Assembly (NCBI RefSeq): GCF_001904745.1
Contig: NZ_MRCD01000001.1
Coordinates: forward strand, 124,001-188,000
Reading direction: 5' to 3'
Source: Calothrix sp. HK-06
Lineage (GTDB): Bacteria; Cyanobacteriota; Cyanobacteriia; Cyanobacteriales; Nostocaceae
Length of the DNA: 64,000 bases
The notes below the pieces were generated by a model. That model did no database searches. It saw only the letters and a program-made list of their open reading frames with translations, and was not told the DNA's origin. The stretch's first letter is position 1; every line of letters begins with the position of its first letter. Position numbers and translations under genes: made by a program. Shown here one piece after another: positions 17,628-27,404 of the stretch.

Positions 17628-18734
17628 ATGAAAGTGCGTAAGCGAAAATCTTTGCCTTTAGCATCGCGTCTGTTTTTCTCGCACCTTGTGGTCATGATAG
17701 TTGGGGTATTAAGTTATGTGGTTATTAGCAAAATTTCATCACCACACTTTTTTAGTCAGCATCTTGAAAGGTTACAGAGAGAAGGAACTGATATAGACGA
17801 TATCCGCTCTGAATTGGTACATTCCTTTGATTCTGCTTGGCGAAGCAGCACTCTTTGGTCAGTACTAGTTGGCGCCAGTGCTGCTGGAGGATTGAGTTAT
17901 TGGGTTTCTTTACGAATAATGCAGCAGCTAACCGAAATGGAGTTTATCACCCAAAAATTCGCTGCTGGACAATTTAATGAGCGACTACCCCTATCAGATA
18001 TTCCTGAATTTAACCGTTTGGGAAGTAGTTTTAATCGTATGGCTGCTAGTATCCAAGATGTTGAGGTTCGGCGCCGTGATTTAGTTAGCGATATGACCCA
18101 CGAACTTAGAACCCCACTTACAGTAGTACGTGGGTATTTAGAAGAACTTGCTGATGGACGTATCGATGAACAACAGCAAGTTTACCAACAGTTGATTAAA
18201 GAAACCAGGCGCCTGGAAAGGTTAGTTAACGATTTGCAAGAACTTTCAAAAGCAGAAGCAGGTTATCTACCAACTAATATCAAACCAGTTGATTTATATC
18301 CGTTACTTGAATCACTCGTACAAAGATTCAAAGACCAGCTACTCGAAGATGGCCCAGTTTTGCTTTTAGAGTCTTCGCCATCAATACCGCTTGTACTCGC
18401 TGACATCGACCGCACCGAACAAATATTAATCAACTTAATTGGTAATGCCATTCGTTATACTTATAGCGGTTCAATTTCTATACGTACATGGTTTGATGAA
18501 CAACTCTGGATTGCAGTGGTAGACACAGGAGTAGGAATTGCAACCGAAGACCTACCCCATGTGTTTGAACGCTTTTGGCGTGCGGATAAATCACGTAACC
18601 GTAACTCAGGAGGTACAGGTATTGGGCTTGCTATTACCCGTCGCTTAGTTGAATTACAAGGGGGTAAAATCGAAGTTGAGAGCGAATTAGGCATTGGCAC
18701 CACATTTCGCTTTTCTTTACTTCCAGCATATTAA
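17628..18734 (+). CDS. Membrane sensor histidine kinase, HAMP-HisKA-HATPase
   Basis: 368 residues. TM1 (LFFSHLVVMIVGVLSYVV), a short ~45-residue extracytoplasmic loop, TM2 (LWSVLVGASAAGGLSYWV), a HAMP linker, then the phospho-His in DMTHELRTPLTVVRG. The HATPase has an N box (LINLIGNAIRYT), G1 (VVDTGVGI), F (FERFWR) and G2 (GGTGIGLAI). The short sensory loop suggests sensing within the membrane or via a partner. It pairs with the regulator just upstream (41-base gap, same operon). Confidence 0.92.
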   Translation: MKVRKRKSLPLASRLFFSHLVVMIVGVLSYVVISKISSPHFFSQHLERLQREGTDIDDIRSELVHSFDSAWRSSTLWSVLVGASAAGGLSYWVSLRIMQQLTEMEFITQKFAAGQFNERLPLSDIPEFNRLGSSFNRMAASIQDVEVRRRDLVSDMTHELRTPLTVVRGYLEELADGRIDEQQQVYQQLIKETRRLERLVNDLQELSKAEAGYLPTNIKPVDLYPLLESLVQRFKDQLLEDGPVLLLESSPSIPLVLADIDRTEQILINLIGNAIRYTYSGSISIRTWFDEQLWIAVVDTGVGIATEDLPHVFERFWRADKSRNRNSGGTGIGLAITRRLVELQGGKIEVESELGIGTTFRFSLLPAY

Positions 18735-18892
18735 GTATCTTCAACCATCTCATCTACAAGCTATTGACATAAGGTGGCCATAGCGATGTCATATCTGATT
18801 GGTAGCTTGGGAATATAGTGCTAAAGAGAATTTAAAGATAGAACCAAAGCTTGGCACTAATTACCCATTACCTAATCCCCAAGGCTAATCGT

Positions 18893-18994
18893 ATGTTCAC
18901 TTTGTTCTTAGCTGCATTTTTAGTTAGTCTACTGACTGTATCTGGTTGGGTCGCCCTTGCCTACCTATTTCCCCACAACAACTATCACGATTAA
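18893..18994 (+). CDS. Putative 33-residue single-pass membrane protein
   Basis: ATG 18893 opens 33 codons (MFTLFLAAFLVSLLTVSGWV, then ALAYLFPHNNYHD). AAGG lies 8 bases upstream. One long hydrophobic helix with a short polar tail resembles the small subunits of photosynthetic complexes, but it does not match PetL, PetM, PetN, Psb30 or other small subunits that I know. It is 158 bases past the histidine kinase; a strong terminator lies at 19147. Confidence 0.45.
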   Translation: MFTLFLAAFLVSLLTVSGWVALAYLFPHNNYHD

Positions 18995-19730
18995 ACTGGC
19001 GCCTTTTTAGGAGCGTCAAGTCAACGCCATTACCGCGTGTAGCCTTGCTTCGTTCATTTTCAATACAAAAAATCTATAGTTAGTATTCATTATTACAAAC
19101 CTTTTTCAAGCTCGGCAAGAACTTGGACATATGATTGATTTTGTATAATACTATCAAGCAATTAACTTGATAGTATTTTTTATGTTGTGCAATTGATAAC
19201 CAAGGCAACAGCACACTGCATCTATAAGCATTACTAATAATTTCTGGCAAAGAAAAAAATATCTTTAATACTTTCTCAGGATGCGATTATAACTCTTATT
19301 TTCATCCTGTCTAGTCTCTTTATTTACGAAGAGAGAATTCAGTAACTACATATTATTACTATTTTTTGTGAAAACAAAATAATACAAATTATACAGGTTA
19401 TGCTGAATGAAATATAAAGCTAATATAAAGTATTTTGGCAATATAAGTCTTGTTACGTAATAATTTGACCGATTTTCATCCCAAACTAACCAGATAATGA
19501 TATTTACACTTTGGTCTTGTAAATTTTAGACGAAAAGTTAGTGAAGTATAAATAAATGAACAAGTATAATTGTGGATTGATGTATAGTGATTTAAAAATA
19601 AGTGAATGTACTGATTTCTTAGTCTCAAGAATTCTACTAACATCTATTCAATAAGCGCCTATATGTTCAATACAGCTAGTTTAGCCTCCTATTTGACATC
19701 AATATCATTTTCTTTTAAGGAGAGTCCACG
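18995..19730. other. Long non-coding interval
   Basis: 736 bases with no convincing gene. It holds one strong terminator (19147-19180) and one GGCGCC (~18998). Only short unsupported frames occur, such as a 32-codon one at 19556. An AT-rich stretch precedes the GTG-started gene at 19731, so its promoter must lie here. Confidence 0.5.
19147..19180 (+). terminator. Strong intrinsic terminator
   Basis: A perfect 12-bp stem, AATACTATCAAG (19147-19158) with CTTGATAGTATT (19166-19177), a seven-base loop, and a T-run. It is oriented for plus-strand transcripts from the kinase or the 33-residue gene. Confidence 0.8.
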
Positions 19731-20006
19731 GTGAACAAAACTGAACTGATTATGGTTATTAGTTATGTGCTAGTGACCTTCTGCTTTTTATTTAATTGGA
19801 TAATATTTGCGTTGCGTCACCCCAGTTCGTCTGTAGAAGACACTTTATTATCTTTCGTTATGTGCTGTATCACTACTATTCTGTGGCCCCTCATCATTCC
19901 AATCTCTGTGCTTGAGATTGTCAAAAAGCGTAGATTAGAGTTTGGTACCGCTGTTCCTGTTGCAGGCGCCATTCTTGCTTTAAGCTTGTCACTATATCTG
20001 AATTAG
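19731..20006 (+). CDS. Small hypothetical membrane protein
   Basis: 91 residues from a GTG start supported by AAGGAGAG seven bases upstream. Three hydrophobic helices: ELIMVISYVLVTFCFLFNWI, LLSFVMCCITTILWPLIIPI, and AVPVAGAILALSLSLYL. A charged KKRRLEF loop between helices two and three is probably cytosolic. No family recognised. It is isolated, with a long non-coding region upstream and the minus-strand Deg protease downstream. Confidence 0.65.
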   Translation: MNKTELIMVISYVLVTFCFLFNWIIFALRHPSSSVEDTLLSFVMCCITTILWPLIIPISVLEIVKKRRLEFGTAVPVAGAILALSLSLYLN

Positions 20007-20185
20007 CGATTTTATCTTTACACTCCCTTTCAGATTTTGCCCTGTCTTTTTACACTTTAATATCATTTATGACCCTATTAGTATACTGTAAAATTTAGAT
20101 TTATTTATTTTAAAAAATAAAATTTTGCTCAATTAAGCACTTAAAAAACCTCAAATCCTAGAAACCGGGTTCCTCTGAAATACAC

Positions 20186-20216
20186 AAAAAACCTCGATTC
20201 TTTGAGTGAATCGAGG
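20186..20216 (-). terminator. Intrinsic terminator of the Deg protease transcript
   Basis: On the minus strand, CCTCGATTC pairs with GAATCGAGG (20208-20216 and 20192-20200) around a seven-base loop, followed by six T. It is 220 bases past the protease stop codon. Confidence 0.7.
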
Positions 20217-20282
20217 TGATTGGGAGAAAACTGAATAATCTCAATAAAGCTTTTACTATATTTACAACTCAAAATCTTAAAA

Positions 20283-20315
20283 ATCCGGTTTCTGACAGCA
20301 ACCGGGTTTCTTTTG
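20283..20315. repeat. Degenerate paired AAACCGGGTTTCT palindrome
   Basis: A TCCGGTTTCT half is followed by ACCGGGTTTCTTTT; with the copy at 20159-20174 this is one member of the intergenic family also at 29268, 31484, 43431, 58068 and 59573. Confidence 0.6.
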
Positions 20316-20436
20316 TTAAGATACTAAAATTTTTGTAAAAATTTAGCAAGAGAACTTGACAATAAAAAACTAATACCAAATATCAGATTTACTTATCTAA
20401 TTCTCTTGCGTTCACGGAGTGTACCGTAGGTAATTG

Positions 20437-21693
20437 CTATTGTGGTTGTGCTTGAGTTGGGAAAGCTCCAGGACGAACAGAAATAACTACATTTTGACCA
20501 TTGCGACGTACATCCATACGTAAATCGGTGCCGATTTTGCTATCTTCGACAGCTTTTTGAACGCTGTCAGCATCAGCGACGGGTTGACCATTGAGTTTTT
20601 CAATAATGTCTCCTGCACGAATTCCTGCTTGTGCTGCGGGAGAGTTGGGAACTACCCGACGTATCAAAACACCTTTATCGCTGTCAACATTTAAACCGCT
20701 ATTTGGGTCAGAGTTAATATTTTCTTTTAACTCTGGGCTTAAAGCTTGCATTTGAATACCCAAGTAAGGATGTTGAACTTTGCCTGTTGCAATTAATTGG
20801 TTGGAGATGCGCTGTGCTGTGCCAATTGGAATTGCAAATCCTAAACCTTGCGCTCCTTGAATAATAGCGGTATTCATGCCAACAACTTCACCCCTAGAGT
20901 TGAGCAATGGACCACCTGAGTTACCTGGGTTAATTGCTGCATCGGTTTGAATGTAACTAACACGCTTATCTTGGGCGCCAATTGAATTACTACTACGACC
21001 AGTAGCACTAATTACCCCTGTAGTAACTGTATTATCTAAACCAAGCGGATTGCCAATGGCAATAGCTGATTCACCAGCTTGCAGTTGGTCGGAATTTCCA
21101 ATTGTCACCGTTGGTAGGTTGTTTGCCTGAATCTTTACAACCGCAACATCAGTTAATTCGTCTTTACCAATAACTTTGCCTTGAAAACTACGACCATCTT
21201 TTAACGTTACCTTTACTGTGTCGGCACCGTCAATTACGTGGGCATTCGTCAAAATGCGACCATCTGCACTGAGTATAAACCCTGAACCTGTACCGCGCTC
21301 GACTCGCTTCTGCTCAGGAATTTGTCCTTGGGCGCCAAAAAAGCGACGGAAAAACGGGTCATTGAATTCATCAGGTAACGAAGCTTTAACGGTACGCGAA
21401 GAATCTATCCTCACAACCGCAGGTCCAACTTTGTTTACAACGTTGGTTACAAAATTCCCCTCCCCAATGGGTGCAGAAGCAGCTTTGACCGACCCAACAA
21501 CAAGGTTCGATGCATCTTTTTGTTGGTGTCCAGCAATATAACCACCTGCAAGCGTCATACCTGACCCGACTAATACCAGGGATAGATTAAAAATAGCTCT
21601 TCCCCAGAGTCGATGACCCTTGGAGTTGAGAGTTTGATTATTTGATTCGTTACTTTCGTTATTATATTGGTCGTTTGGTTCTTTGTTTAACAT
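20437..21693 (-). CDS. Deg/HtrA-type serine protease with one PDZ domain
   Basis: 418 residues. An N-terminal membrane anchor or signal (IFNLSLVLVGSGMTLAGGYI) precedes the trypsin-like domain. The catalytic triad is His in LTNAHVID, Asp in ELTDVAVVK and Ser in NPGNSGGPLL. One PDZ domain lies at ~320-410 (GVLIRRVVPNSPAAQAGIRA). Cyanobacteria carry HhoA, HhoB and HtrA of this build, degrading damaged extracytoplasmic and photosystem proteins; which one this is cannot be decided by eye. The Gln/Asn-rich N-terminal 25 residues are variable. Confidence 0.92.
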   Translation of the reverse strand: MLNKEPNDQYNNESNESNNQTLNSKGHRLWGRAIFNLSLVLVGSGMTLAGGYIAGHQQKDASNLVVGSVKAASAPIGEGNFVTNVVNKVGPAVVRIDSSRTVKASLPDEFNDPFFRRFFGAQGQIPEQKRVERGTGSGFILSADGRILTNAHVIDGADTVKVTLKDGRSFQGKVIGKDELTDVAVVKIQANNLPTVTIGNSDQLQAGESAIAIGNPLGLDNTVTTGVISATGRSSNSIGAQDKRVSYIQTDAAINPGNSGGPLLNSRGEVVGMNTAIIQGAQGLGFAIPIGTAQRISNQLIATGKVQHPYLGIQMQALSPELKENINSDPNSGLNVDSDKGVLIRRVVPNSPAAQAGIRAGDIIEKLNGQPVADADSVQKAVEDSKIGTDLRMDVRRNGQNVVISVRPGAFPTQAQPQ

Positions 21694-21977
21694 TTGGTGT
21701 AAGCGATATATTTTAGAAGAAGTACTTCCAATCTAGATACTCGTTGTGAAGCTTTTGTTGCACGGGTATTAAGACTGTATGAACGGCGATAAGTATATTA
21801 GCTTCTACCTTAAGCCATACTTTGCCCAAATCCCCATGTCGTTTCATTATTTGAAACAACCCCCTCCCACACTCCCATACTCCCACACTCAATATTCACT
21901 CAGATGTGTATTTTGCTTAAAACCTGGGCACTCTATAAATAAGCTTTCATAGCAAAAAAATATTTGAGTGTGCTATT

Positions 21978-24167
21978 ATGTCTACCGAACTGCTTCATGA
22001 ATTAAATACTTTGCAAGCGCGCATTTCTGAGCTAGAAACTGCCTCAAGGCAGCAAACGCACTTAGAAGCAGCACTACGCCAGACAGAAAGTACATATCAT
22101 CAAATATTAGATGCTATCAATGACTTAGTTCTAATTAAAGGCGCCGATTCACAAATTATATGGGCGAATAAAGCATTTTGTGAATTTTATGGCATGACCA
22201 AAGAAGAGTTACAAGGTATTACTGATATACCTTTTCATGAACCCGAACATACGCAAAAATACATAAAAGACGACCAGTATGTTTTTGAAACAGGACAAAC
22301 TCTAGTTATTCCCAAAGAACGCGCGTTAAGACATGATAGAAAAGTTCGTGTCTTGAATACCACAAAATCTGCTGTACGCAACGCTCAGGGCGAAGTTGTC
22401 ATGACTGTGGGTATTTCACGTGATGTCACAGTCGAGATGGCAACGAAAAAAGCACTAGAAAAGAAAGCTATAGAATACCGTAATATTTTTGAAGCTGTCA
22501 CCGACGGAATATTAATTTTCGATATGGAAACAGCAAATTTAGTAGAAGTTAATCCTGCAACTTGTAAAATGCATGGTTATTCATACGACGAATTTATCCA
22601 ATTATCACCAACAGCATACATTCATCCTGACTCCCAGCATAAATTTGAGCAATTTATCGAAACTGTGAGAAATGGGAATGATTATAGGTGTCAAGCTGTT
22701 GATATACGTAAAGACGGTAGTAATTTTGATGTGGAAGTTAACGCTAGTAGATGTATTTATAGTGGAAAACCTCACCTTTTAGCAGTTGTGCGTGATATTA
22801 GCGAGCGTAAGCAAGCAGAAATTGCATTGAGAGAACGAGAACAGCGTCTGATTAATATCAATAGCTTAGTACCTGGAACAATTTATCAGCATGAGTTTGA
22901 CTTAAAAACTGGAGAATCACATTTTAATTATTTAAGCTCTAAAGCTCAAATGATATTTGAGTTAGATGAATCAGAGCTTACAGAAGGGAGTAATCCTATT
23001 TTGCCTTTGATTCATCCAGAAGATTTTACTTCACTAATATTTTCTATAAACTCTGCTGTACATCAACATGCACCTTGGGTTTCTGAATTTCGCATTATCA
23101 CTCGTTCTGGTAAGCAAAAGTGGATTTACTGTCAATCTGAACCAGTTGGAGAAAAATCTAGACATGTATTGCATAATGGTATATTTATTGATATTACCGA
23201 GCAAAAACTAGCGCAAGAGAAAATAAAGCAGCAATCACAAGAATTAGCAAATGCGCTTCAAGAAATACAACGTACACAAACCCAATTTATTCATAATGAG
23301 AAAATGTCATCTTTAGGACAACTCGTAGCAGGAATTGCACATGAAATCAATAACCCGATTAGTTTTATATATGGAAATATTGAACCTGCGCGTGAATATG
23401 TTCAATATTTATTCAACTTAATTGCCGCTTATCAAGAAAATTTCAATCATTCAAATATAGATAATCAAAGTATACCTCAAATTGAAACTACCGAATTAGA
23501 ATATATAATGGAGGACTTGCCCAAATTACTTCAATCTATCAAAATTGGGGCAGACCGTATTAAAAAAATAGTCCTTTCCCTGCGTAATTTTTCCCGAATG
23601 GACGAAGCAGAGTATAAAAAAGTTAATATACACGAAGGTATTGATAGTTCTTTAATGATATTAGAGCATCGTTTCAAACAAAATAATCGTCTCCATATTG
23701 AAGTAGTTAAAGAATACGGTGATTTACCTTTAATTGAATGTTATGCAGGACAGTTAAATCAAGTATTTTTAAATCTTTTAACTAACGCAATCGATGCATT
23801 TGATAAATCTTTAATTACCAACGCATCACTAGTAAACAACTTAATAAATAATAAACCGACAATATACATCGCCACTGAAGTTACAAACGATAATAACATA
23901 ACTATTTGCATTTCTGATAACGGAGTTGGAATCCCTAAAGAAGCACTAGCTAAAATATTCGACCCTTTCTTTACCACTAAACCAGTCGGTAAAGGTACAG
24001 GTATGGGTTTATCTATTTGTCATCAAATAATTACCCAAAAACATAATGGCTCTATACAATGCCTTTCGGCGCCGGGTGAAGGCACAACATTTATTATTAG
24101 AATTCCACCATCACAAGAACAATTAACTAATCATTCTTCAACCAAATTAAAATCAACCCGTGTGTAA
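21978..24167 (+). CDS. Soluble multi-PAS sensor histidine kinase
   Basis: 729 residues without membrane helices. A coiled start (~1-35), then three PAS domains at roughly 40-155 (VLIKGADSQIIWANKAFCEF), 165-280 (GILIFDMETANLVEVNPATC) and 285-415. A coiled linker leads to the phospho-His in LVAGIAHEINNPISF. The HATPase has an N box (FLNLLTNAIDAF), G1 (ISDNGVGI) and G2 (GKGTGMGLSICHQ). HEINNP and a wide spacer before the ATPase mark the HisKA variant common in cyanobacteria. No receiver is attached or adjacent, so it is an orphan kinase. Confidence 0.9.
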   Translation: MSTELLHELNTLQARISELETASRQQTHLEAALRQTESTYHQILDAINDLVLIKGADSQIIWANKAFCEFYGMTKEELQGITDIPFHEPEHTQKYIKDDQYVFETGQTLVIPKERALRHDRKVRVLNTTKSAVRNAQGEVVMTVGISRDVTVEMATKKALEKKAIEYRNIFEAVTDGILIFDMETANLVEVNPATCKMHGYSYDEFIQLSPTAYIHPDSQHKFEQFIETVRNGNDYRCQAVDIRKDGSNFDVEVNASRCIYSGKPHLLAVVRDISERKQAEIALREREQRLININSLVPGTIYQHEFDLKTGESHFNYLSSKAQMIFELDESELTEGSNPILPLIHPEDFTSLIFSINSAVHQHAPWVSEFRIITRSGKQKWIYCQSEPVGEKSRHVLHNGIFIDITEQKLAQEKIKQQSQELANALQEIQRTQTQFIHNEKMSSLGQLVAGIAHEINNPISFIYGNIEPAREYVQYLFNLIAAYQENFNHSNIDNQSIPQIETTELEYIMEDLPKLLQSIKIGADRIKKIVLSLRNFSRMDEAEYKKVNIHEGIDSSLMILEHRFKQNNRLHIEVVKEYGDLPLIECYAGQLNQVFLNLLTNAIDAFDKSLITNASLVNNLINNKPTIYIATEVTNDNNITICISDNGVGIPKEALAKIFDPFFTTKPVGKGTGMGLSICHQIITQKHNGSIQCLSAPGEGTTFIIRIPPSQEQLTNHSSTKLKSTRV

Positions 24168-24194
24168 ATATCTTTAAAGCAATTTATATCCCCC

Positions 24195-24226
24195 CATCCG
24201 TTACATCCGCTATATCCTTTGCCAGC
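24195..24226. repeat. Half copy of the ATCCGTTACATCCG repeat
   Basis: A single arm of the intergenic repeat found as a full inverted pair at 27305, 45798 and 48638. It lies between the convergent kinase and tyrA genes. Confidence 0.5.
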
Positions 24227-24236
24227 GTCTTAATAT

Positions 24237-25073
24237 TTACAAAAAATCCGGGCGCCAAAGTTGATTAGACTTTAATATATTCTCTAAGCTCTCCCAATTT
24301 TCTTGCTCAATTAAATTAATAATTTCATCAAACTTGTGGCGATATTGATGCATTGATGTTAATAAAGCTTCACGATTATATTTTGCCATCATTACGCCTA
24401 ATTCGGGATTACCCCCACCAACACGACTTGTATCTTTAAAACCAGAGCTTGCTAAGTTTTGCGCTAGTTGTAAAACTTGATTATCTGTTTCTCCCATGCA
24501 TGACGCTATTAACGAAGCACTTACCATTACGGGTAAATGAGAAATCCAACTGACCGCTCGGTCGTGCTGTTCTGGAGCGCAGTAGTAAATATTGGAGTTT
24601 AATTGTTTTACTAATTCGGATACTACCTCAACAGCTGATGCAGGTGTTGCAGATGTTGGTGTTAACACGTATGGTCTTTGTACGAATAAATTTTTTAAGG
24701 CTGCTTCAATACCACTATCAGCCGTTCCTGCCATTGGATGACCACCAACAAAGTTTTGCCATAGTGGTGATGCTGCTTCAACTATCGGTGTTTTTACTGA
24801 GCCGACATCCGTTAAAACAGTAGATTTTGGCAATATCGTTATCAATTGCTCAATACTGGGCACAATAAGTCCAAGAGGCGTACATATAAATACCACCTCT
24901 GCGGCGCCAAGTACATCAATGTCAACTGACGAAGAGTCAACACAACCGATGGCAACTGCTGTCTCTATAGTTGAAGCACGTCGCGACACACCAATTACAT
25001 GATGTCCGCAAGCTCGTAAATCTAAACCCAAGGAGCCACCAATTAATCCAAGTCCTAAAATACCGATATTCAC
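24237..25073 (-). CDS. tyrA: Prephenate/arogenate dehydrogenase
   Basis: 278 residues, typical of cyanobacterial TyrA. The NADP site is GLGLIGGSLGLDLRACGHHV. Then come TDVGSVKTPIVEAA and the catalytic region FVGGHPMAGT with the conserved His. It oxidatively decarboxylates arogenate (the usual cyanobacterial substrate) or prephenate on the way to tyrosine. It is alone, divergent from the pentapeptide gene. The DAHP synthase that opens the same pathway is 6 kb away. Confidence 0.9.
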   Translation of the reverse strand: MNIGILGLGLIGGSLGLDLRACGHHVIGVSRRASTIETAVAIGCVDSSSVDIDVLGAAEVVFICTPLGLIVPSIEQLITILPKSTVLTDVGSVKTPIVEAASPLWQNFVGGHPMAGTADSGIEAALKNLFVQRPYVLTPTSATPASAVEVVSELVKQLNSNIYYCAPEQHDRAVSWISHLPVMVSASLIASCMGETDNQVLQLAQNLASSGFKDTSRVGGGNPELGVMMAKYNREALLTSMHQYRHKFDEIINLIEQENWESLENILKSNQLWRPDFL

Positions 25074-25117
25074 AAGTTATAAAAAAAAAGTAAGTTGGCA
25101 ATTTAAGGGTAGCGCGA

Positions 25118-26683
25118 ATGAAGGCAGAGGAGTTCCTAGAAAAATATGCGATGGGGGTGCGAGACTTTAATGGTGTTGACCTCGGCGAAGCAAACTTAAG
25201 CGGCGCCAAGCTTAATGGTGTCAACTTGAGCCAAGCAAACTTAAGTGTCGTTAATCTATCAGGCGCCAATCTTAATACCGCGAATTTGAGATACGCCAAA
25301 TTAAATGTTGCGAGACTTAGCGGCGCCCATTTAATGGGTGCTGACCTTAAAGGTGCTAGCCTTAATGTTGCAAATCTGATTCGCGCTGACCTCAGTCATG
25401 CCATACTTCGTAAAGCTTCGCTAATTCGTACCGAATTAATTCGCGCGAATCTTAGTCATGCCGACCTAGTGCAAGCGAATCTCAAAAATGCTGACCTCCG
25501 CGAAGCGACATTGCGACAAGCAAACTTAAGTCGAGCAAACATGAGTGATGTTTGTCTTAGAGGTGGTTTTTTAACAGGAGCGAATTTAGAACAAGTAAGT
25601 TTAATTAATAGTGATTTATGTCGCACCGACTTAAGTGGCGCCAATCTTCGTGATGCTGAACTTCGGCAAGCTAACCTCAGTCGGGCAAATCTTAGTGGTG
25701 CAAATTTAAGCGGCGCCAACCTCCGTTGGGTAGATTTATCGGATACAGACCTAAGTTGGGCAGATTTAAGCAGTGCAAAATTGAGTGGTGCAAACCTGAA
25801 TAACGCTAATCTCAGTAACGCCAATTTAACAGGCGCCAGTTTAGTTCATGCGAATTTAACGAGCGCAAAATTAATTAAAGCCGAATGGGTAAGCGCTGAT
25901 TTAACGGGTGCAACATTAACAGGTGCTAAACTTTACGCTGCGACTCGATTTGGATTAAAGACAGATGGCATAATTTGCGAGTGGATTGATTTAAGTCCAA
26001 CAGGAGACTCTTCGATAATTCAATATTTCACTCCAGAAGGGTCACGTGATTTTTTTAACGCCACTTCGCCAACGATTAGCATTATCGTTGATAAACCACT
26101 TGACCATGAAGCAAACTTTGCCATATCGGGAGCTTACTTCCAAATTGCCCAGCAGTATTTAAAGCTAAAACAACCACCAAGCGTAGAAAATAGTAGACGC
26201 CGAACAGTTTTTACATTCCGAATAGATAGCGATGAATTGTTATTACCTACAGCCTGTATTGCAATTTTGCCCTTTCAAGATGCCAAAAGTACCCAGCGAA
26301 ATCTAATTTCTGTAGTCGAGATGATGAAGAGTGATGATACATCCAACGATGCCTCCATCCCATTCCATCGTATTCAAACTTTTAATCAACAGCTAGAAGA
26401 AGCACTTCACCAAGCTGATACAATTAAACAGGTCAAGAATATTCTTGCACTCACACAGCGCCTCTCTTTCTTTCAGGCGCCTACACAAGTGATTTTGACA
26501 AATTCGAGTTCGCAAAATCTTATAGTTCATGAACACCCTAATTTCGGCAAGCGTCTAATCAATCGTTCTGATGTTAGCGATGCTGTTTATGATGATAAAT
26601 ATGACGAAGCTGTAAAATTTATACCTTTCTCTGTAAATACAGTTATTGATTTTGTTAAAGGGTTTCACTATATAGGTCAATAG
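25118..26683 (+). CDS. Pentapeptide-repeat protein with a C-terminal unknown domain
   Basis: 521 residues. From about residue 15 to 280 it is an almost unbroken run of A(N/D)LSx/A(N/D)LxG pentapeptides, a right-handed beta-helix about 13 turns long. The remaining ~225 residues (from ICEWIDLSPTGDSS) are globular, with FNQQLEEALHQADTIKQVKN and no recognised family. It has no signal or membrane helix, so is probably cytosolic. The DUF1517 gene begins 22 bases after its stop, suggesting an operon. Many GGCGCC copies sit in the repeat codons. Confidence 0.85.
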   Translation: MKAEEFLEKYAMGVRDFNGVDLGEANLSGAKLNGVNLSQANLSVVNLSGANLNTANLRYAKLNVARLSGAHLMGADLKGASLNVANLIRADLSHAILRKASLIRTELIRANLSHADLVQANLKNADLREATLRQANLSRANMSDVCLRGGFLTGANLEQVSLINSDLCRTDLSGANLRDAELRQANLSRANLSGANLSGANLRWVDLSDTDLSWADLSSAKLSGANLNNANLSNANLTGASLVHANLTSAKLIKAEWVSADLTGATLTGAKLYAATRFGLKTDGIICEWIDLSPTGDSSIIQYFTPEGSRDFFNATSPTISIIVDKPLDHEANFAISGAYFQIAQQYLKLKQPPSVENSRRRTVFTFRIDSDELLLPTACIAILPFQDAKSTQRNLISVVEMMKSDDTSNDASIPFHRIQTFNQQLEEALHQADTIKQVKNILALTQRLSFFQAPTQVILTNSSSQNLIVHEHPNFGKRLINRSDVSDAVYDDKYDEAVKFIPFSVNTVIDFVKGFHYIGQ

Positions 26684-26705
26684 ATAATTTTTGAAAGGAG
26701 TATTT

Positions 26706-27287
26706 ATGTTCAACCGGATGCTAGGCAAGACTCGTTATGTAGTTTGCCGCTTGTTTGTACATTTAGCCGGGTCAGAAGTGGCGCCAATATTAGGTACATT
26801 AAACGATGTCGCGCGCTTCGTTTTGCAAAACGAAGGCGACATGGAAACAACAAGTGAAGGACTAGTAAGGGTTTGCGAGAGTTTGCTGCAATACGATGAA
26901 TATTGGACATCCGCAGCTAACGAAGGTGATGTATTTTGGAGTGAAGGGGAAGCAGGAGATTTTGTCAACGAACTATTTACAGACTCTGCCCAACGCTACC
27001 TGAGTGAACCTGATTATACTTCGCCAAATACAAACGAACCATTATCGGCACCTGCCACCCGCAACGTTGTTGTCATGCTAACAGCAGCTTTTGAAGGAGA
27101 AGTTCCTGAGCTTGAAACCGACTTATCCAATATCCAAGCATTAAAACAAGGTTTAAAAGCATTAATTAGCTTACATTACAAAAATAAAATCCGTGCAGCG
27201 CAAGTACACTTCTCACCCGCACAGTTCGGTGATGAACTTACCAACGACCAACTATTACAACATTACCCTGAACTAATCCCCCTTTAA
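26706..27287 (+). CDS. DUF1517-related protein
   Basis: 193 residues from ATG 26706, with AAAGGAG five bases before it (an upstream in-frame TTG at 26691 is not needed). The sequence (MFNRMLGKTRYVVCRLFVHL; VVVMLTAAFEGEVPELETDL) fits the cyanobacterial DUF1517 type, whose function is unknown. The ATEE-like acidic centre and lack of a signal peptide suggest a cytosolic protein. It is in operon with the pentapeptide protein. Confidence 0.6.
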   Translation: MFNRMLGKTRYVVCRLFVHLAGSEVAPILGTLNDVARFVLQNEGDMETTSEGLVRVCESLLQYDEYWTSAANEGDVFWSEGEAGDFVNELFTDSAQRYLSEPDYTSPNTNEPLSAPATRNVVVMLTAAFEGEVPELETDLSNIQALKQGLKALISLHYKNKIRAAQVHFSPAQFGDELTNDQLLQHYPELIPL

Positions 27288-27304
27288 ATTTGATAGGTTA
27301 ATTA

Positions 27305-27404
27305 GCAACAGATAGAACGGATGTAACGGATGACTTACTAGTTACAAGTAAAATAAAGTTGATTAAAATCACTTATCCGTTACATCCGTTCATCATCCGT
27401 TGCC
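27305..27404. repeat. Full inverted ATGTAACGGAT repeat between convergent genes
   Basis: The left arm (27305-27333: GCAACAGATAGAACGGATGT, then AACGGATG) pairs with the right arm (27372-27404). Its right arm overlaps the last codons of the minus-strand membrane protein, which therefore ends in repeat-derived sequence. It probably acts as a bidirectional terminator. Confidence 0.75.

Larger units (their letters stand above)
20007..20436. other. Intergenic region with repeats and a minus-strand terminator
   Basis: 430 bases between convergent genes. No gene seen. Contents: copies of the AAACCGGGTTTCT palindrome family (20159-20174 and 20283-20315) and the hairpin terminator 20186-20216. Confidence 0.6.

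Noticed and set aside
19556-19654. 32-codon frame in the long gap
   Set aside because: No ribosome site, no hydrophobic or motif pattern, and expected by chance in AT-rich DNA.
25456-25824. Long minus-strand frame inside the pentapeptide gene
   Set aside because: A mirror of the repeated codons; composition is a run of Leu-Arg-Phe-Ala with no start signal.
25118-26683. Pentapeptide protein as a quinolone-resistance (gyrase-protecting) Qnr homologue
   Set aside because: The repeat is much longer than in Qnr and is fused to a large extra domain; pentapeptide content alone does not show this role.
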